The notes: a model not told the origin generated them from the sequence alone. Counted from the first letter of the stretch, positions 20,272 to 30,086 are shown. The stretch: 58,722 nucleotides of DNA from Cyanobacteria bacterium MAG CAR3_bin_5 (GCA_026709085.1 JAPOTR010000025.1:20126-78847); one strand, 5' to 3'. Translations and numbers: made by a program.

Positions 20272-21096
20272 ATGGTTGCCCAAGCATCTCTGGGAACGGT
20301 TTACCTGGTGGGCGCCGGCCCAGGTGATCCGGACCTGCTCACCATGCGGGCCCACCGTCTGCTCCGCACCTGTGACGCCCTGGTCTACGATGCCCTGGTG
20401 CCGGCCCAGTTTCTGGCTCTGCCCTCCCCCGACTGCCACAAGGTGTTTGTGGGCAAACGACGAGGTCACCACTCCATCCCCCAGCAATCCACCAACACGG
20501 TGCTGGCCCAACTGGCTCACACCCACAAGGTCATTGTGCGGCTGAAGGGGGGAGACCCCTTTGTGTTTGGTCGCGGAGCGGAGGAGGCTGCCCATCTGCA
20601 CGCCCTGGGCATCCCCGTGCAGGTGACCCCGGGCATCACGGCCGGGATCGCCGTCCCTGCCTACATTGGTCTGCCGGTCACCCACCGGGAAGCGGGATCC
20701 TCCATCACCTTCGTCACGGGGCACGAACTGGTGAACAAGGTGCGCCAAAGGGTGAACTGGCAAGCCCTGGCCACCGCTACGGACACCCTGGTGATCTACA
20801 TGGGCATCCACAACCTGGCGGCCATTGTGGCTCAGCTTCTGGCTGGTGGTCTGGATGCCGCCACCCCCGCCGCGGCCATTCAGCAGGGCGCCACCGCGTT
20901 GCAGCAACACGTCATCGGCCCCATTGCCGCCCTGCCCCAACGGGTGCGGGACTCCGGCCTGCAAGCCCCCGCCATCGTGGTGGTGGGCCGGGTGGTGGAC
21001 CAGCGCATCCCCGCCTGCGCCCCACCCCTACCCAAAGTGGATATGCCCATCCCTCTCCCCGGTCTCGTCACGGCCGCCTGGAGCCAAGCATCTTGA
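20272..21096 (+). CDS. cobA: Uroporphyrinogen-III C-methyltransferase
   Basis: Makes precorrin-2, the precursor of siroheme, which is the cofactor of the adjacent NirA. The 274-residue SAM-dependent methyltransferase starts with TVYLVGAGPGDPDLLTMRAH and contains VRLKGGDPFVFGRGAEEA, VTPGITAGIAVPAYIGLPVTHRE and VIYMGIHNLAAI, all signature blocks of this family. It is the stand-alone CobA form without the HemD or CysG fusion partner. ATG at 20272 is preferred over an ATG nine codons upstream. Confidence 0.95.
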   Translation: MVAQASLGTVYLVGAGPGDPDLLTMRAHRLLRTCDALVYDALVPAQFLALPSPDCHKVFVGKRRGHHSIPQQSTNTVLAQLAHTHKVIVRLKGGDPFVFGRGAEEAAHLHALGIPVQVTPGITAGIAVPAYIGLPVTHREAGSSITFVTGHELVNKVRQRVNWQALATATDTLVIYMGIHNLAAIVAQLLAGGLDAATPAAAIQQGATALQQHVIGPIAALPQRVRDSGLQAPAIVVVGRVVDQRIPACAPPLPKVDMPIPLPGLVTAAWSQAS

Positions 21097-21146
21097 AGGC
21101 GTGTCTCGAAGGGGCACCGTGAGCAGGCGCCAGGGAAACCCTGATT

Positions 21147-21356
21147 TTGGTGTTAATTGTTGCAGCCTTCCCCCTCACGGTGGTGAATCTTAAAAGAAGT
21201 TTGCGTGTTGTGTTGATGCCCGCGCCCTCCCTGTTGCTTGGGATTGCCTTTGGCCTGGTCCACGGTCTGGCGGTGGTGGGTCTGAATCCCCAGATCCACG
21301 GAATGGAGCCATCCGGCGGTGAAGTTCTGTATCCGTTGCAACAGTTGGCCGGTTGA
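21147..21356 (+). CDS. Possible small membrane protein, unknown
   Basis: A TTG- or GTG-started frame encodes about 69 residues with two hydrophobic segments (LIVAAFPLTVVNL and MPAPSLLLGIAFGLVHGLAVV) and a polar end containing GMEPSGGEVLYPLQQLAG. Composition is plausible for a real protein, but no family is recognised and no ribosome binding site stands out. Confidence 0.35.
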   Translation: MVLIVAAFPLTVVNLKRSLRVVLMPAPSLLLGIAFGLVHGLAVVGLNPQIHGMEPSGGEVLYPLQQLAG

Positions 21357-21394
21357 GTCCCAATAATGGACTGAAGCCTGCTTTCCTGCCTGCC

Positions 21395-21589
21395 ATGTCC
21401 AGAAACGCCGCCACCGTTGCCCACACCACAGCCCAAGGCTCCAAGGCGCTGAGCACTGCCCTGGCCTTCCTGTCCGGTTTTGTGGTGGTCTCCTTTGCCG
21501 TTCAGACCGTCGCTTCCGCCCCCCAGGCCGGTGAAAACACGGTCATCCCCCATCAAGCCACCCTCTGGAGCGCCTTGGGTCGGCCTTGA
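21395..21589 (+). CDS. Small membrane protein, unknown
   Basis: A 64-residue protein with a polar N-terminus (MSRNAATVAHTTAQGSKAL), one hydrophobic helix (STALAFLSGFVVVSFAVQTVA) and a short polar tail. It could be a single-pass membrane protein or a precursor with a signal anchor. No homologous family is recognised. An in-frame ATG 14 codons upstream exists but adds an unlike segment. Confidence 0.5.
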   Translation: MSRNAATVAHTTAQGSKALSTALAFLSGFVVVSFAVQTVASAPQAGENTVIPHQATLWSALGRP

Positions 21590-21710
21590 TGGTGGCGCAG
21601 GATTCCCGGGCAAACGCCTGGGCAAACAGCAGTTGACATGCTCCCCTGACGCGGAACAACTGGGTGGGGGGGACACTCCCCACCCGCCCAGGTAGCTTCT
21701 GGCGTGTAAT

Positions 21711-22087
21711 TAAATACAGAGACAGACCACAGGGCTGACAAGATAATGAGTCAGATTTCCGAGCATGGATGACTGTGGCATTGCCTGCCCGAGACTCGGC
21801 ACTCCAACCTGTGGGACCCTAAAAGGTTAAGGTTGTTGTGATCGGTGCTGGCCAGGCGGGTCTATCGGTAGCACATGAAGTACAGAAGCATGGCATCCGC
21901 CCATTGGTGCTGGAAAAGAACTGGATTGGCTACGCCTGGGAGAAACAGCGCTGGGACCCTTTCTGTCTGGTGACCCCCAAATTGGCAATGCAACCTGCCT
22001 GATTTCCCTTACGATGGACCTGAGCCGCAAGGCTTTATGAGCAAATCCTAAGTCCTGGCTTATATAAGGACGTGTGGGAGGGCGTCA
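21711..22087 (+). repeat. 377-bp tandem duplication, copy 1
   Basis: This stretch is repeated immediately downstream with no difference that I can see. It begins taaatacagagacagacc and ends ggagggcgtca. It carries the 5' part of the monooxygenase pseudogene. Perfect identity implies a recent event. Confidence 0.95.
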
Positions 22088-23078
22088 TAAATACAGAGAC
22101 AGACCACAGGGCTGACAAGATAATGAGTCAGATTTCCGAGCATGGATGACTGTGGCATTGCCTGCCCGAGACTCGGCACTCCAACCTGTGGGACCCTAAA
22201 AGGTTAAGGTTGTTGTGATCGGTGCTGGCCAGGCGGGTCTATCGGTAGCACATGAAGTACAGAAGCATGGCATCCGCCCATTGGTGCTGGAAAAGAACTG
22301 GATTGGCTACGCCTGGGAGAAACAGCGCTGGGACCCTTTCTGTCTGGTGACCCCCAAATTGGCAATGCAACCTGCCTGATTTCCCTTACGATGGACCTGA
22401 GCCGCAAGGCTTTATGAGCAAATCCTAAGTCCTGGCTTATATAAGGACGTGTGGGAGGGCGTCACGGTTCAACGTGTTTCCTATGATGCGGAGGTCTACC
22501 GTTTGTCAACATCTGAACAGGAGTTGGAGGCTGATCAGGTAATCGTTGTCACCGGCAGTTACCATATTCCCAAACGTCATCTCCTGGCCCACCAGCTACC
22601 GGCAAGCATTCTTCAATTGGATGCCAGAGACTATCGCAGCCCAGCATCTTTACCCGCTGGACCCGTGCTTGTGGTTGGCAGTGGCCAGTCTGGATGCCAG
22701 GTTGCTGAAGATTTGTTCCTCAACCTTGATCAGGCTGATGCCGTGTATTGCCGGATTCGAAGCAACATTGACGCCTGGATTCCCTGCTGGGAGCCCTCAC
22801 CAGGGGAAGATACCGGTCTGGACCTCAGCAAGCACCCCTTGGCGGCGGTGATCCGGTGTATGGGCTACAGCAGTGATTTTCGCTGGATCAACGCGCCTGT
22901 GTTCGACGGCTCAGGACTTCCCGCTCATCACCGGGGCGTGACCCGGACTCCGGGTCTTAACTTTATTGGCCTGCCATGGCTGCACACCTGGGGTTCCGGC
23001 AGGCTCTTCGGGGTCGCTACCGACGCCTGCTACCTGGCTGAACTGATCGCCCGGAGGGGAGAACAGGACTCTTCTTGA
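21826..23078 (+). pseudogene. Flavin-dependent monooxygenase (MSMEG_0569-like), broken and partly duplicated
   Basis: The 5' fragments read VVVIGAGQAGLSVAHEVQ, a GxGxxG FAD-binding fold, then LVLEKNWIGYAWEKQRWD and FCLVTP. Here the frame shifts by one base and continues as NWQCNLPDFPYDGPEPQGFM before a stop. The 3' fragment (22449-23078) has QVIVVTGSYHIPK, PVLVVGSGQSGCQVAEDL (the NADPH-binding fold) and GLPWLHTWGSGRLFGVATDACYLAELI. The order matches MSMEG_0569-type flavin-dependent oxidoreductases, but the middle is shortened. With frameshifts, stops and a 377-bp tandem duplication it is not functional. Confidence 0.85.
22088..22464 (+). repeat. 377-bp tandem duplication, copy 2
   Basis: Direct adjacent copy of 21711-22087. 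Copy 2 leads on into the rest of the monooxygenase pseudogene, so it occupies the original position with respect to the 3' part. Confidence 0.95.
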
Positions 23079-23103
23079 GGGGAACCCGAACCAGTCCCCC
23101 ACG

Positions 23104-24444
23104 TCAGCCTCCCAGAAGGCGACCCAACTGACGCCAGAAGCCGGGATAGGACACGCCGGCAGCATCGGCGCCATGGATGCGACTGGGGCCTTGGGCATTG
23201 AGGGCCGCCAGGGCTAGGCTCATGGCCACCCGGTGGTCGGTTTCACTGTCCAACCCGGCGCCCCGCAGCTTCTGGGGACCTTCAATCACCAGGCCGTCGG
23301 CGGTTTCCTCCACCACGGCCCCCATGGCCCGCAACTGGCGGGTCATCACCGCCAGCCGGTCCGTCTCCTTGACCCGCAACTCCCTGGCCCCGTGGATGCG
23401 GCTGGCGCCCTCCGCAAAAAGGGCGGCCACAGCCAACGCAGGGATTTCGTCCACCAGGCGGGGCACAAGATCAGGACCAATGGAGAACGGCCCCAGGGCA
23501 CTGTGCTGAACGAGCAGGTCCCCCACGGGTTCCCCCGTAATCTCCCTCCGGTTCTCCACCTGTAATTGGGCGCCCATGGCCTGGAGCACCTCCACCACCC
23601 CGGTGCGGGTGGGATTGAGGCCCACATGGGGAAGACGCAAGCGGGAGCCGGGGATGACGGCGGCCCCCACCAGCCAGAATGCTGCGGAACTGACGTCCCC
23701 GGGAACGTGAACCTCCTGGCCCCGCAGGGACCGACCCGGGGTGAGCCGCACATGGCGACCGTAGTCACCGTTCACCTGCACGTCCGCCCCGAACGCCTTC
23801 AACATGCGTTCGCTGTGATCCCGGGAGCGGTTGGGTTCAATGACGGACACACTACTGCTGGCCGTCAGCCCCGCCAGCAGCAGCGCGGATTTCACCTGGG
23901 CCGAAGGCACGGAGGTGCCGATTACGCCCCCCTGAAGCTGGCAGCCGCTGACCCCCAGGGGAGCAAAGGCGCCGTTGGCCCGCCCGTGAATGCTGGCGCC
24001 CATGGCTTGGCAGAGGGGGTGGCTGACCCGTCCCATGGGCCGCTGCCGCAGGGAACCATCGCCGGTGAGCACAAAGTAGCGCCCTTTGCAGCCCGACAAC
24101 AGACCCAGCAGCAACCGCATCGTGGTGCCGGAGTTGCCACAGTTCAGCACATCGACCGGCTCCTGCAAACCGTCCAGCCCCACACCCTGCACCACAACGG
24201 GCTGATTCCCGTCCTCCAAGGGACTGACGGCCACACCCATGGCCCGCAGACATTCGGCCGTGCTACGGGGATCTTCCGCCGCCAGCATCCCGTGAATGGT
24301 GGTGTTTCCCTCTGCAACGGCGCCAATCAACAGGGCTCTGTGGGAAATGGATTTATCCCCAGGAACCATCACTTCACCCCGTAGGCTCCGGCCTGGTTCA
24401 AGGGTGACGCGATTGCCCTCCACCTGGATGGGAGCGCTCTGCAT
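23104..24444 (-). CDS. aroA: 3-phosphoshikimate 1-carboxyvinyltransferase (EPSP synthase)
   Basis: Sixth step of the shikimate pathway, joining shikimate-3-phosphate and PEP. Family blocks include [20 protein letters not shown] near residue 25, [19 protein letters not shown] near 100, [12 protein letters not shown] and [19 protein letters not shown] near 345. At 446 residues the length is normal. The start region is a small 18-bp tandem duplication giving [15 protein letters not shown]; the downstream Met (24444) is taken as start, with 24462 and 24459 as alternatives. Confidence 0.95.
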   Translation of the reverse strand: MQSAPIQVEGNRVTLEPGRSLRGEVMVPGDKSISHRALLIGAVAEGNTTIHGMLAAEDPRSTAECLRAMGVAVSPLEDGNQPVVVQGVGLDGLQEPVDVLNCGNSGTTMRLLLGLLSGCKGRYFVLTGDGSLRQRPMGRVSHPLCQAMGASIHGRANGAFAPLGVSGCQLQGGVIGTSVPSAQVKSALLLAGLTASSSVSVIEPNRSRDHSERMLKAFGADVQVNGDYGRHVRLTPGRSLRGQEVHVPGDVSSAAFWLVGAAVIPGSRLRLPHVGLNPTRTGVVEVLQAMGAQLQVENRREITGEPVGDLLVQHSALGPFSIGPDLVPRLVDEIPALAVAALFAEGASRIHGARELRVKETDRLAVMTRQLRAMGAVVEETADGLVIEGPQKLRGAGLDSETDHRVAMSLALAALNAQGPSRIHGADAAGVSYPGFWRQLGRLLGG

Positions 24445-25648
24445 GGCTGATCTGGACATCATGGCTGATCTGGACACAACCGCTCCGACTGATGGTCTGG
24501 TTGGTCCATGGTGACAACAGAAGCGGCAACGGGCAAGGGGCCGCCATCCGTCAGGGGCAGACTCCCAGGGATCAGCAGCGGGGGAGCGCGGTGCGCCATA
24601 GGAGCCCATGGCGTTGGGGCCAAGAGGGAGGCCCTGACGCCTTATCCCAAGACGGTAAGGCCTGTCCAGGAACCCATGGGGCCACGTGGGGTCAAGTCAG
24701 GGAGCTTATCCCGCACCATAGAACTAGAACCCTTCCTTTCACCTTGGCCAAGGCAGAGCCATAGAGCAAAGAGCTTGGGACCATTTCCTTGGGACGCCGG
24801 GCCGCACTATAGGGACACAAGGAGGGGCTGGCATAGGGCCTATTGTCACTTGGTTGTGGATAACTGTCTGGCTGGATCGGTCAAGGTCAAGATAAAGTCT
24901 TGCTGCGAAGCCAAGCTGACGCTCCTTGCCCATAGAACTCCAGGGTCATTCCTTCCATTGTGCCATATCCTCTCCTTATTTCTCAGACTTTCCTTGACAA
25001 TCTGTTTTTCTCTAAGATCAATAAAATCATCTTTTTCCTTATCTCTTGACATTGATAATGTATCATAGTCCATTTATCATAGATATTTTGGCCCGTTAAT
25101 TCAGTAGCTTCAATCTCATGGGGAGACTTGGCGCGTGGTGCCAGGAGAAAATTGATCGGAGCAACAGGAAACATCCTTAGCAATGAACCGTTGGAAAGCT
25201 TGCGATGCGAAGGTGTGAAGGTGCGAAGGGAATCATGACAAAAACAAACACTACGTGGACACCGTAATCAACCCCGATTTTGAAGGCCAGGATGTGTATG
25301 GGCTGTGTTGTTGGGTGGGGATAGGGAAGTTGCCCATGTTGGCCTCAGCGCCTCAAGGAGAGTTTTCCATGGTGATGGTCTGCGCAAGGCGCCCTGCCCG
25401 TGCAGAGCACGGTCATGTCTTCAAGTGGTTGTGGTGGTCCCTGCTGCCGGCGGTGATCCTGAATGGCCCTTATGGTTGGTGAGCGCCTGGCCAACCCCTG
25501 GAAGACCTGTTGCGGTTGCGGTCGATGGGTCATTGTGACAGAGCGCCGGCTTGGCTGTCGGCAGTGGCGCCGGTCTCCCGGTCACGGAAGCACTGGGCAG
25601 GGCCGTCAGACAGGAGAGCCACCGCCTCTTCCCCCCTTATCCAGTCCC
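24445..25648. other. 1.2-kb gap without a convincing gene
   Basis: Several frames are open, up to 186 codons, but none has recognisable motifs or consistent coding character. Base composition changes inside the gap: a GC-rich part up to about 24950, an AT-rich stretch at 24950-25250, then GC-rich again. This is compatible with relic accessory DNA. No tRNA-like or strong hairpin structure was noticed. Confidence 0.5.
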
Positions 25649-26161
25649 TTATCCATAATTCGGGTTATTCAGGGTTTCTGCCGTGGCCTTGCTGCGTTGG
25701 CGGCAACGTCTACAGACTCCCCGCAGAATGAGACGCACCTCTGTCAACTCGAAACCCGTGACTTGAGCCACGTCCCTGGAAGCTGCGGTAATGACCTCGC
25801 TGAAAAACTCTTCCGTGCAACCACAGCGCATACAGACCATGTGGTGGTGTGCCTTGCTGCCACCCTGGCGCAATTCATAGCAACGCAAACCTTCTTGCCA
25901 TTCTCCCTCATCCAATAACCTCATGGTCACCAGAAGCTTGAGGCTACGGTAAACGGTGGCCAGGGATACCTTGTTCCCCGACTGCTTCAGATGGTGATGA
26001 ACATCATCTGCTGTCAGGTGATGGCCAGGTCCAAGGCTCTGAAACAGAGAGAGCACCTTTTCCCGCTGAGGAGTCAGCCGCCGACCCGCCGTGTTGAGCA
26101 CTTCCCGCAGATGCTCCTGTGAGTACTGCTGGATTGCTGCTGCGGGAACACGCTTGACCAT
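25649..26161 (-). CDS. fur: Fur-family metal-responsive regulator
   Basis: A 170-residue Fur/Zur/PerR-type repressor. The N-terminal winged helix has LTPQREKVLSLFQSLGPGHHLTADDVHHHL and VSLATVYRSLKLLV (the DNA-recognition helix). The C-terminal domain has AHHHMVCMRCGCTEEFF and GVCRRCRQ, giving the two Cys pairs that bind structural zinc. Whether it senses Fe, Zn or peroxide cannot be fixed from sequence alone. Start MVKRVPAAAIQQYS at 26161 is chosen because upstream residues overlap a hairpin terminator. Confidence 0.88.
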   Translation of the reverse strand: MVKRVPAAAIQQYSQEHLREVLNTAGRRLTPQREKVLSLFQSLGPGHHLTADDVHHHLKQSGNKVSLATVYRSLKLLVTMRLLDEGEWQEGLRCYELRQGGSKAHHHMVCMRCGCTEEFFSEVITAASRDVAQVTGFELTEVRLILRGVCRRCRQRSKATAETLNNPNYG

Positions 26162-26244
26162 TGGAGCAGGGCCTATAGCCTCCACGATCCAGGATACACT
26201 TGCTTTACACCTGCAAGATGGGTTGAGAACGGGGAAAATGCATT

Positions 26245-26294
26245 CCCCAGGGTGGGGTGGGGGCGGCAGGGGCAACTCCCACCCCACCCTGGGG
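26245..26294 (-). terminator. Hairpin terminator downstream of fba
   Basis: A perfect 17-bp inverted repeat (26245-26261 pairing with 26278-26294, core ccagggtggggtggg) with a 16-base loop lies 60 bases after the fba stop. On the minus strand it is followed by GCATTTTCC, a weak T tract. It would separate fba from fur. Confidence 0.7.
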
Positions 26295-26354
26295 GAGCCT
26301 TTCCCCGTCAGGCTCCATCACCACCGGGGCGCGAGGGAACGCGAACGATCCTTC

Positions 26355-27428
26355 TCACACTGCCACAGCCACGCGAGGATCCAGGCTGCCTTTGCCATAG
26401 AGACCCGCGTAGACACTGATGGGCTTCTGCTTGATCGTGCTGGCCTTGCCGGCACACCAGAACTGCTGATAGCGGTCAAGGCACACCTGCTTCATGTACT
26501 TGCGGGCCGGCTTGTTGAAGTGGCGGGGGTCGAAATTGCTGGGATCGGCAGCGGCAGCCTCCCGCACCGCCGCGGTGAAGGCAAGGCGGTTGTCCGTGTC
26601 AATGTTCACCTTGCGCACACCGTTGCGGATGCCCTCCTGGATCTCTTCCACAGGGACCCCGTAGGTCTCGGGGATGTCGCCGCCGTGCTGGTTGATCATG
26701 TCCAGCCACTCCTTGGGCACTGAACTGGAGCCATGCATCACCAAGTGGGTGTTGGGCAGGGCCTTGTGAATTTCCGCGATGCGGGAAATGGCCAGCACCT
26801 CCCCCGTGGGCTTGCGGGTGAACTTGTAGGCGCCGTGGCTGGTTCCAATGGCAATGGCCAGGGCGTCCACCTTTGTCTTGGTCACGAAGTCGGCGGCTTC
26901 ACCAGGATCTGTCAGCAACTGATCCCGGGAGAGTTCTCCTTCAAAACCATGACCGTCTTCGGCATCCCCCTTGCCCGTCTCCAGGGATCCCAGGCAACCC
27001 AGCTCCCCTTCCACGCTGACACCCACGGAGTGGGCCACGTCCACCACCGTTCGGGTGACGTTCACGTTGTAGTCGTAGCTGGCGGGGGTCTTGGCGTCCG
27101 CTTCCAGGGAGCCGTCCATCATCACCGACGTGAAACCGTTGGTGATGGCGGAGTAGCAGGTGTTGGGGGCGTTGCCGTGGTCCTGATGCATCACCACGGG
27201 GATGTGGGGGTAGGTCTCCGTGGCGGCCAGGATGAGATGCCGGAGGAAGATTTCGCCTGCATAGCTGCGGGCGCCGCGGGAGGCTTGCAGGATGACCGGG
27301 CTGTCGGTCTCGTGGGCTGCTTCCATGATCGCCTGCACCTGCTCGAGGTTGTTGACGTTGAAAGCAGGAATCCCGTAGCCGTGCTCTGCGGCATGGTCAA
27401 GAAGAAGTCGAAGGGGAACCAGCGCCAT
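26355..27428 (-). CDS. fba: Class II fructose-bisphosphate aldolase
   Basis: Zinc-dependent aldolase for glycolysis and the Calvin cycle, which in the Calvin cycle also makes sedoheptulose bisphosphate. The protein is 357 residues, normal for the CbbA type. Features seen are [19 protein letters not shown] at the N-terminus, [11 protein letters not shown] with metal-ligand histidine, [35 protein letters not shown] and [21 protein letters not shown] strong hairpin follows the stop. Upstream is the tRNA-Lys gene. Confidence 0.96.
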   Translation of the reverse strand: MALVPLRLLLDHAAEHGYGIPAFNVNNLEQVQAIMEAAHETDSPVILQASRGARSYAGEIFLRHLILAATETYPHIPVVMHQDHGNAPNTCYSAITNGFTSVMMDGSLEADAKTPASYDYNVNVTRTVVDVAHSVGVSVEGELGCLGSLETGKGDAEDGHGFEGELSRDQLLTDPGEAADFVTKTKVDALAIAIGTSHGAYKFTRKPTGEVLAISRIAEIHKALPNTHLVMHGSSSVPKEWLDMINQHGGDIPETYGVPVEEIQEGIRNGVRKVNIDTDNRLAFTAAVREAAAADPSNFDPRHFNKPARKYMKQVCLDRYQQFWCAGKASTIKQKPISVYAGLYGKGSLDPRVAVAV

Positions 27429-27560
27429 GGCAGTGAAGGATGTGTCCGGTGGTCACAGAAAGCTTACCGGATTGGAAGAAAGTCTGTTGAATGCCGTCCA
27501 TGAATTGGTTGATTGGTTCTGCAACACTGCAGATCCGACGCCACTTCAGGGGAAAACCCA

Positions 27561-27632
27561 TGGGTCGCCTGAGATTCGAACTCAGGACCAGCCGGTTAAA
27601 AGCCGGATGCTCTACCGCTGAGCTAGCGACCC
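27561..27632 (-). tRNA. tRNA-Lys (TTT anticodon)
   Basis: The minus strand folds as a 72-nt cloverleaf. The acceptor GGGTCGC pairs with GCGACCC plus discriminator A. The D arm is GCTC-AGCGGTAGA-GC, the anticodon loop CTTTTAA sits in a CCGG stem, and the T loop is TTCGAAT within CTGAG/CTCAG. CCA is not encoded. The anticodon UUU reads lysine codons. Confidence 0.95.
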
Positions 27633-27679
27633 TGGTTGGGTAGTCCCGTGGAGACTATCACGCAAGCGCCACTTTGACC

Positions 27680-28270
27680 ATGGTTGAACCCCCTACGGCT
27701 CCCTGGCCCTCACCCCGCCGGGCTCCCGGCAGTTGGGTGGCCGCTTCTGCCGTTGTGGCGGGGGACGTGGAACTGGCTGCCGGCGCTTCGGTCTGGCCCA
27801 CGGCAGTGCTGCGCGGGGACCTGGCCCCCATTCGCATCGGCGCCAACAGCAACGTTCAGGACGGGGCCGTTCTCCATGGAGATCCGGGCGCCCCCGTGGT
27901 CATTGCGGCCCAGGTCACCATTGGTCACCGCGCCGTGATCCACGGCGCCAGTGTGGAGGAGGGCGCCTTGGTGGGCATCGGCGCCATCGTGCTCAACGGG
28001 GTCACCGTGGGGGCGGGGGCCGTGGTGGCCGCCGGCGCTGTGGTCACCAGGGACGTGCCCGCCGGAATGCTGGTGGCCGGTGTTCCCGCCAGGCCGGTGC
28101 GATCCCTCGATGAAGAGGCGCTGGAGGAGCAGCGCCACCATGCGGACCACTATGTCCGGTTGGCCCGCACCCACGGAAGCTTGGGGGCGGAGGGCATTTT
28201 TGGTTGCGGGTTGGTCACGGATTGTGGCCAGGCAGCCCACAGCCCCCCACCTGAAGGGCCACGGTTGTAG
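27680..28270 (+). CDS. Gamma-carbonic-anhydrase-like hexapeptide-repeat protein
   Basis: A 196-residue left-handed beta-helix protein of the YrdA/CaiE/gamma-CA family. Repeats such as VVAGDVELAAGASVWPTAVLRGD, IRIGANSNVQDGAVLHGD and VTIGHRAVIHGASVEEGALVGIGAIVLNG are split over adjacent turns. Histidines in DGAVLHGD, TIGHRAVIHG match the metal-ligand positions of gamma-carbonic anhydrases. It lacks the CcmM RuBisCO-small-subunit-like repeats. Enzyme activity is uncertain because many relatives are inactive. Confidence 0.85.
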   Translation: MVEPPTAPWPSPRRAPGSWVAASAVVAGDVELAAGASVWPTAVLRGDLAPIRIGANSNVQDGAVLHGDPGAPVVIAAQVTIGHRAVIHGASVEEGALVGIGAIVLNGVTVGAGAVVAAGAVVTRDVPAGMLVAGVPARPVRSLDEEALEEQRHHADHYVRLARTHGSLGAEGIFGCGLVTDCGQAAHSPPPEGPRL

Positions 28271-28299
28271 GGTATGAACCAATCATTTCTGCTGAACCC

Positions 28300-28419
28300 G
28301 TGGATTGGCGTCTGCTCCTCGTTGCCTTCCCCGTGCTGGCTGCCCTGAGTTGGGTGATCTTTATCATTGGTCGCGACGCCCTCAGTCAGCTCCAACGCAC
28401 CATGAAGGAACTCCGCTGA
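28300..28419 (+). CDS. psbY: Photosystem II protein PsbY
   Basis: A 39-residue thylakoid subunit of PSII. With a GTG start the frame reads MDWRLLLVAFPVLAALSWVI followed by FIIGRDALSQLQRTMKELR. The MDWR start, one hydrophobic helix, and the GxxALxQLQR end match PsbY. It sits 29 bases before the carotenoid isomerase gene. No in-frame ATG exists upstream, so GTG is required. Confidence 0.82.
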   Translation: MDWRLLLVAFPVLAALSWVIFIIGRDALSQLQRTMKELR

Positions 28420-28447
28420 AACCAACTCCCCTGATCCGTCACCGGCC

Positions 28448-29962
28448 ATGGGGGTAACCCACGCCACACCCGCCTGGGATGCCGTTGTCATCGGGGCGGG
28501 CATGGGCGGTCTGGTCACAGCCTCCCAGTTGGCCGCCAAGGGGGCCCGCACCCTGGTGCTGGAGCGTTATCTGATTCCTGGCGGCAGCGCCGGCAGTTTT
28601 GACCGTCCCGGCTACCGCTTCGACGTGGGCGCCTCCATGATTTTCGGGTTCGGCAAGGAGGGCGCCACCAACCTGCTCACCAGGGCTTTGGCAGACGTGG
28701 GGGAAACTCTGGAGACCGTTCCCGATCCGGCTCAACTGCACTACCACTTGCCGGATCACCTGGACCTGGCGGTGAACCGGGACTACAACACCTGGATTGC
28801 CACCCTGGCGGAGCAGTTTCCGGGTGAAGTCCGTGGCATTCACGCCTTTTACGACACCTGCTGGCAGGTGTTTCGCTGTCTGGACGCCATTCCCCTCAAG
28901 TCCCTTGAGGAGCCCCGCTACCTGGCCCAGGTGTTTTTCCGCAATCCCCTGGCTTGCCTGGGTCTGGCCCGCTGGCTACCCGTGAACGTGGGGGACGTGG
29001 CCCGGCGTCACATCCGTGATCCCCAATTGCTGCGCCTCATTGACATGGAGTGCTACTGCTGGTCCGTGATGCCGGCGGATCGCACACCCATGATCAACGG
29101 CGGCATGGTGTTTGCCGACCGCCACGCGGGGGGGGTGAACTATCCCAAGGGGGGCGTGGGAGAAATCAGCCGGCGGCTGGTGCGGGGGCTGGAGCGCCAT
29201 GGGGGAGCCATTCGCTATGGCGCCCGGGTGACCCAGGTGCTGCTGGAGCGGGGCCGCGCCGTTGGGGTGGTCCTGGCCAACGGGGAGCAACTCCAGGCCC
29301 GGCGGGTGATTTCCAACGCCACCCGTTGGGACACCTTCGGGAGCCTGGTGCCGGAAGAATCCATTCCCCGCCGGGAGAAGGTGTGGCGGCGACGCTACAA
29401 ACCCTCCCCCTCCTTCCTCTCCCTGCATCTGGGGGTGAAGTCCGAGGTCATCCCCCCCCACAGCCATTGCCATCACCTGCTGCTGGAGCGCTGGGAGCAG
29501 ATGGATGAGGAGCAGGGCACTGCGTTTGTGTCCATCCCCACCCTGCTGGATCCTGATCTGGCCCCGCCCGGCCGCCACATTGTCCACGCCTTCACCCCCA
29601 GCAACCTTGAGCCCTGGGAAGGCTTGGGTCCATCTGCCTACCGGCGCAAAAAGGAGGCTGACGCCCACCGGCTTGTGAAGCGTCTGAGCAGCCTCTGGCC
29701 TGGTCTGGAGGATGCCGTTGAGCATCAGGACATTGGCACGCCCCGCACCCACCGCCGTTTTCTGGGCCGCAGCCGGGGCAGCTACGGTCCGGTGCCTGCC
29801 CGGCGTCTGCCGGGGTTGCTGCCCATGCCCTTGAACCGCACCGGCATTCCCGGTCTCTACTGCGTGGGGGACTCCTGCTTCCCGGGCCAGGGTCTCAATG
29901 CGGTGGCCTTCAGCGGCTATGCCTGTTCCCACCGGGTTGCGGCCGACCTGGGCCTCGCCTAG
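28448..29962 (+). CDS. crtH: Carotenoid cis-trans isomerase (prolycopene isomerase, CrtH-type)
   Basis: A 504-residue FAD-dependent isomerase that converts poly-cis lycopene to all-trans lycopene. The N-terminal FAD fold VVIGAGMGGLVTASQLAAKG is followed by VLERYLIPGGSAGSFDRPGY and FDVGASMIFGFG, blocks characteristic of CrtH/CRTISO rather than CrtI. The C-terminal GLYCVGDSCFPGQGLNAVAFSGYACSHR is the usual FAD-closing region. The last residues (VAADLGLA) differ from a probable ancestral end because a 19-bp piece of this 3' end recurs at 30839-30857. Confidence 0.93.
   Translation: MGVTHATPAWDAVVIGAGMGGLVTASQLAAKGARTLVLERYLIPGGSAGSFDRPGYRFDVGASMIFGFGKEGATNLLTRALADVGETLETVPDPAQLHYHLPDHLDLAVNRDYNTWIATLAEQFPGEVRGIHAFYDTCWQVFRCLDAIPLKSLEEPRYLAQVFFRNPLACLGLARWLPVNVGDVARRHIRDPQLLRLIDMECYCWSVMPADRTPMINGGMVFADRHAGGVNYPKGGVGEISRRLVRGLERHGGAIRYGARVTQVLLERGRAVGVVLANGEQLQARRVISNATRWDTFGSLVPEESIPRREKVWRRRYKPSPSFLSLHLGVKSEVIPPHSHCHHLLLERWEQMDEEQGTAFVSIPTLLDPDLAPPGRHIVHAFTPSNLEPWEGLGPSAYRRKKEADAHRLVKRLSSLWPGLEDAVEHQDIGTPRTHRRFLGRSRGSYGPVPARRLPGLLPMPLNRTGIPGLYCVGDSCFPGQGLNAVAFSGYACSHRVAADLGLA
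29934..29952 (+). repeat. 19-bp direct repeat in crtH 3' end, left copy
   Basis: The sequence gggttgcggccgacctggg recurs exactly at 30839-30857. The two copies flank the ORF at 30087-30833. Confidence 0.9.
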
Positions 29963-30086
29963 GGCTGTGGACAACTGGTTGGCTTCCTCCTGAATACACC
30001 GGTGCTCACTTGGTCTGGGATATGGGATACGGGAGTGCAGAGACCATGATGCTACGCTACGCTGATGCAGTCTTTCATTTCATGCT

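Noticed and set aside
24508..25068. 186-codon plus-strand frame in the aroA-fur gap
   Set aside because: Low-complexity residues, no motif, and it crosses an abrupt change of base composition, so it is unlikely to be one coding sequence.
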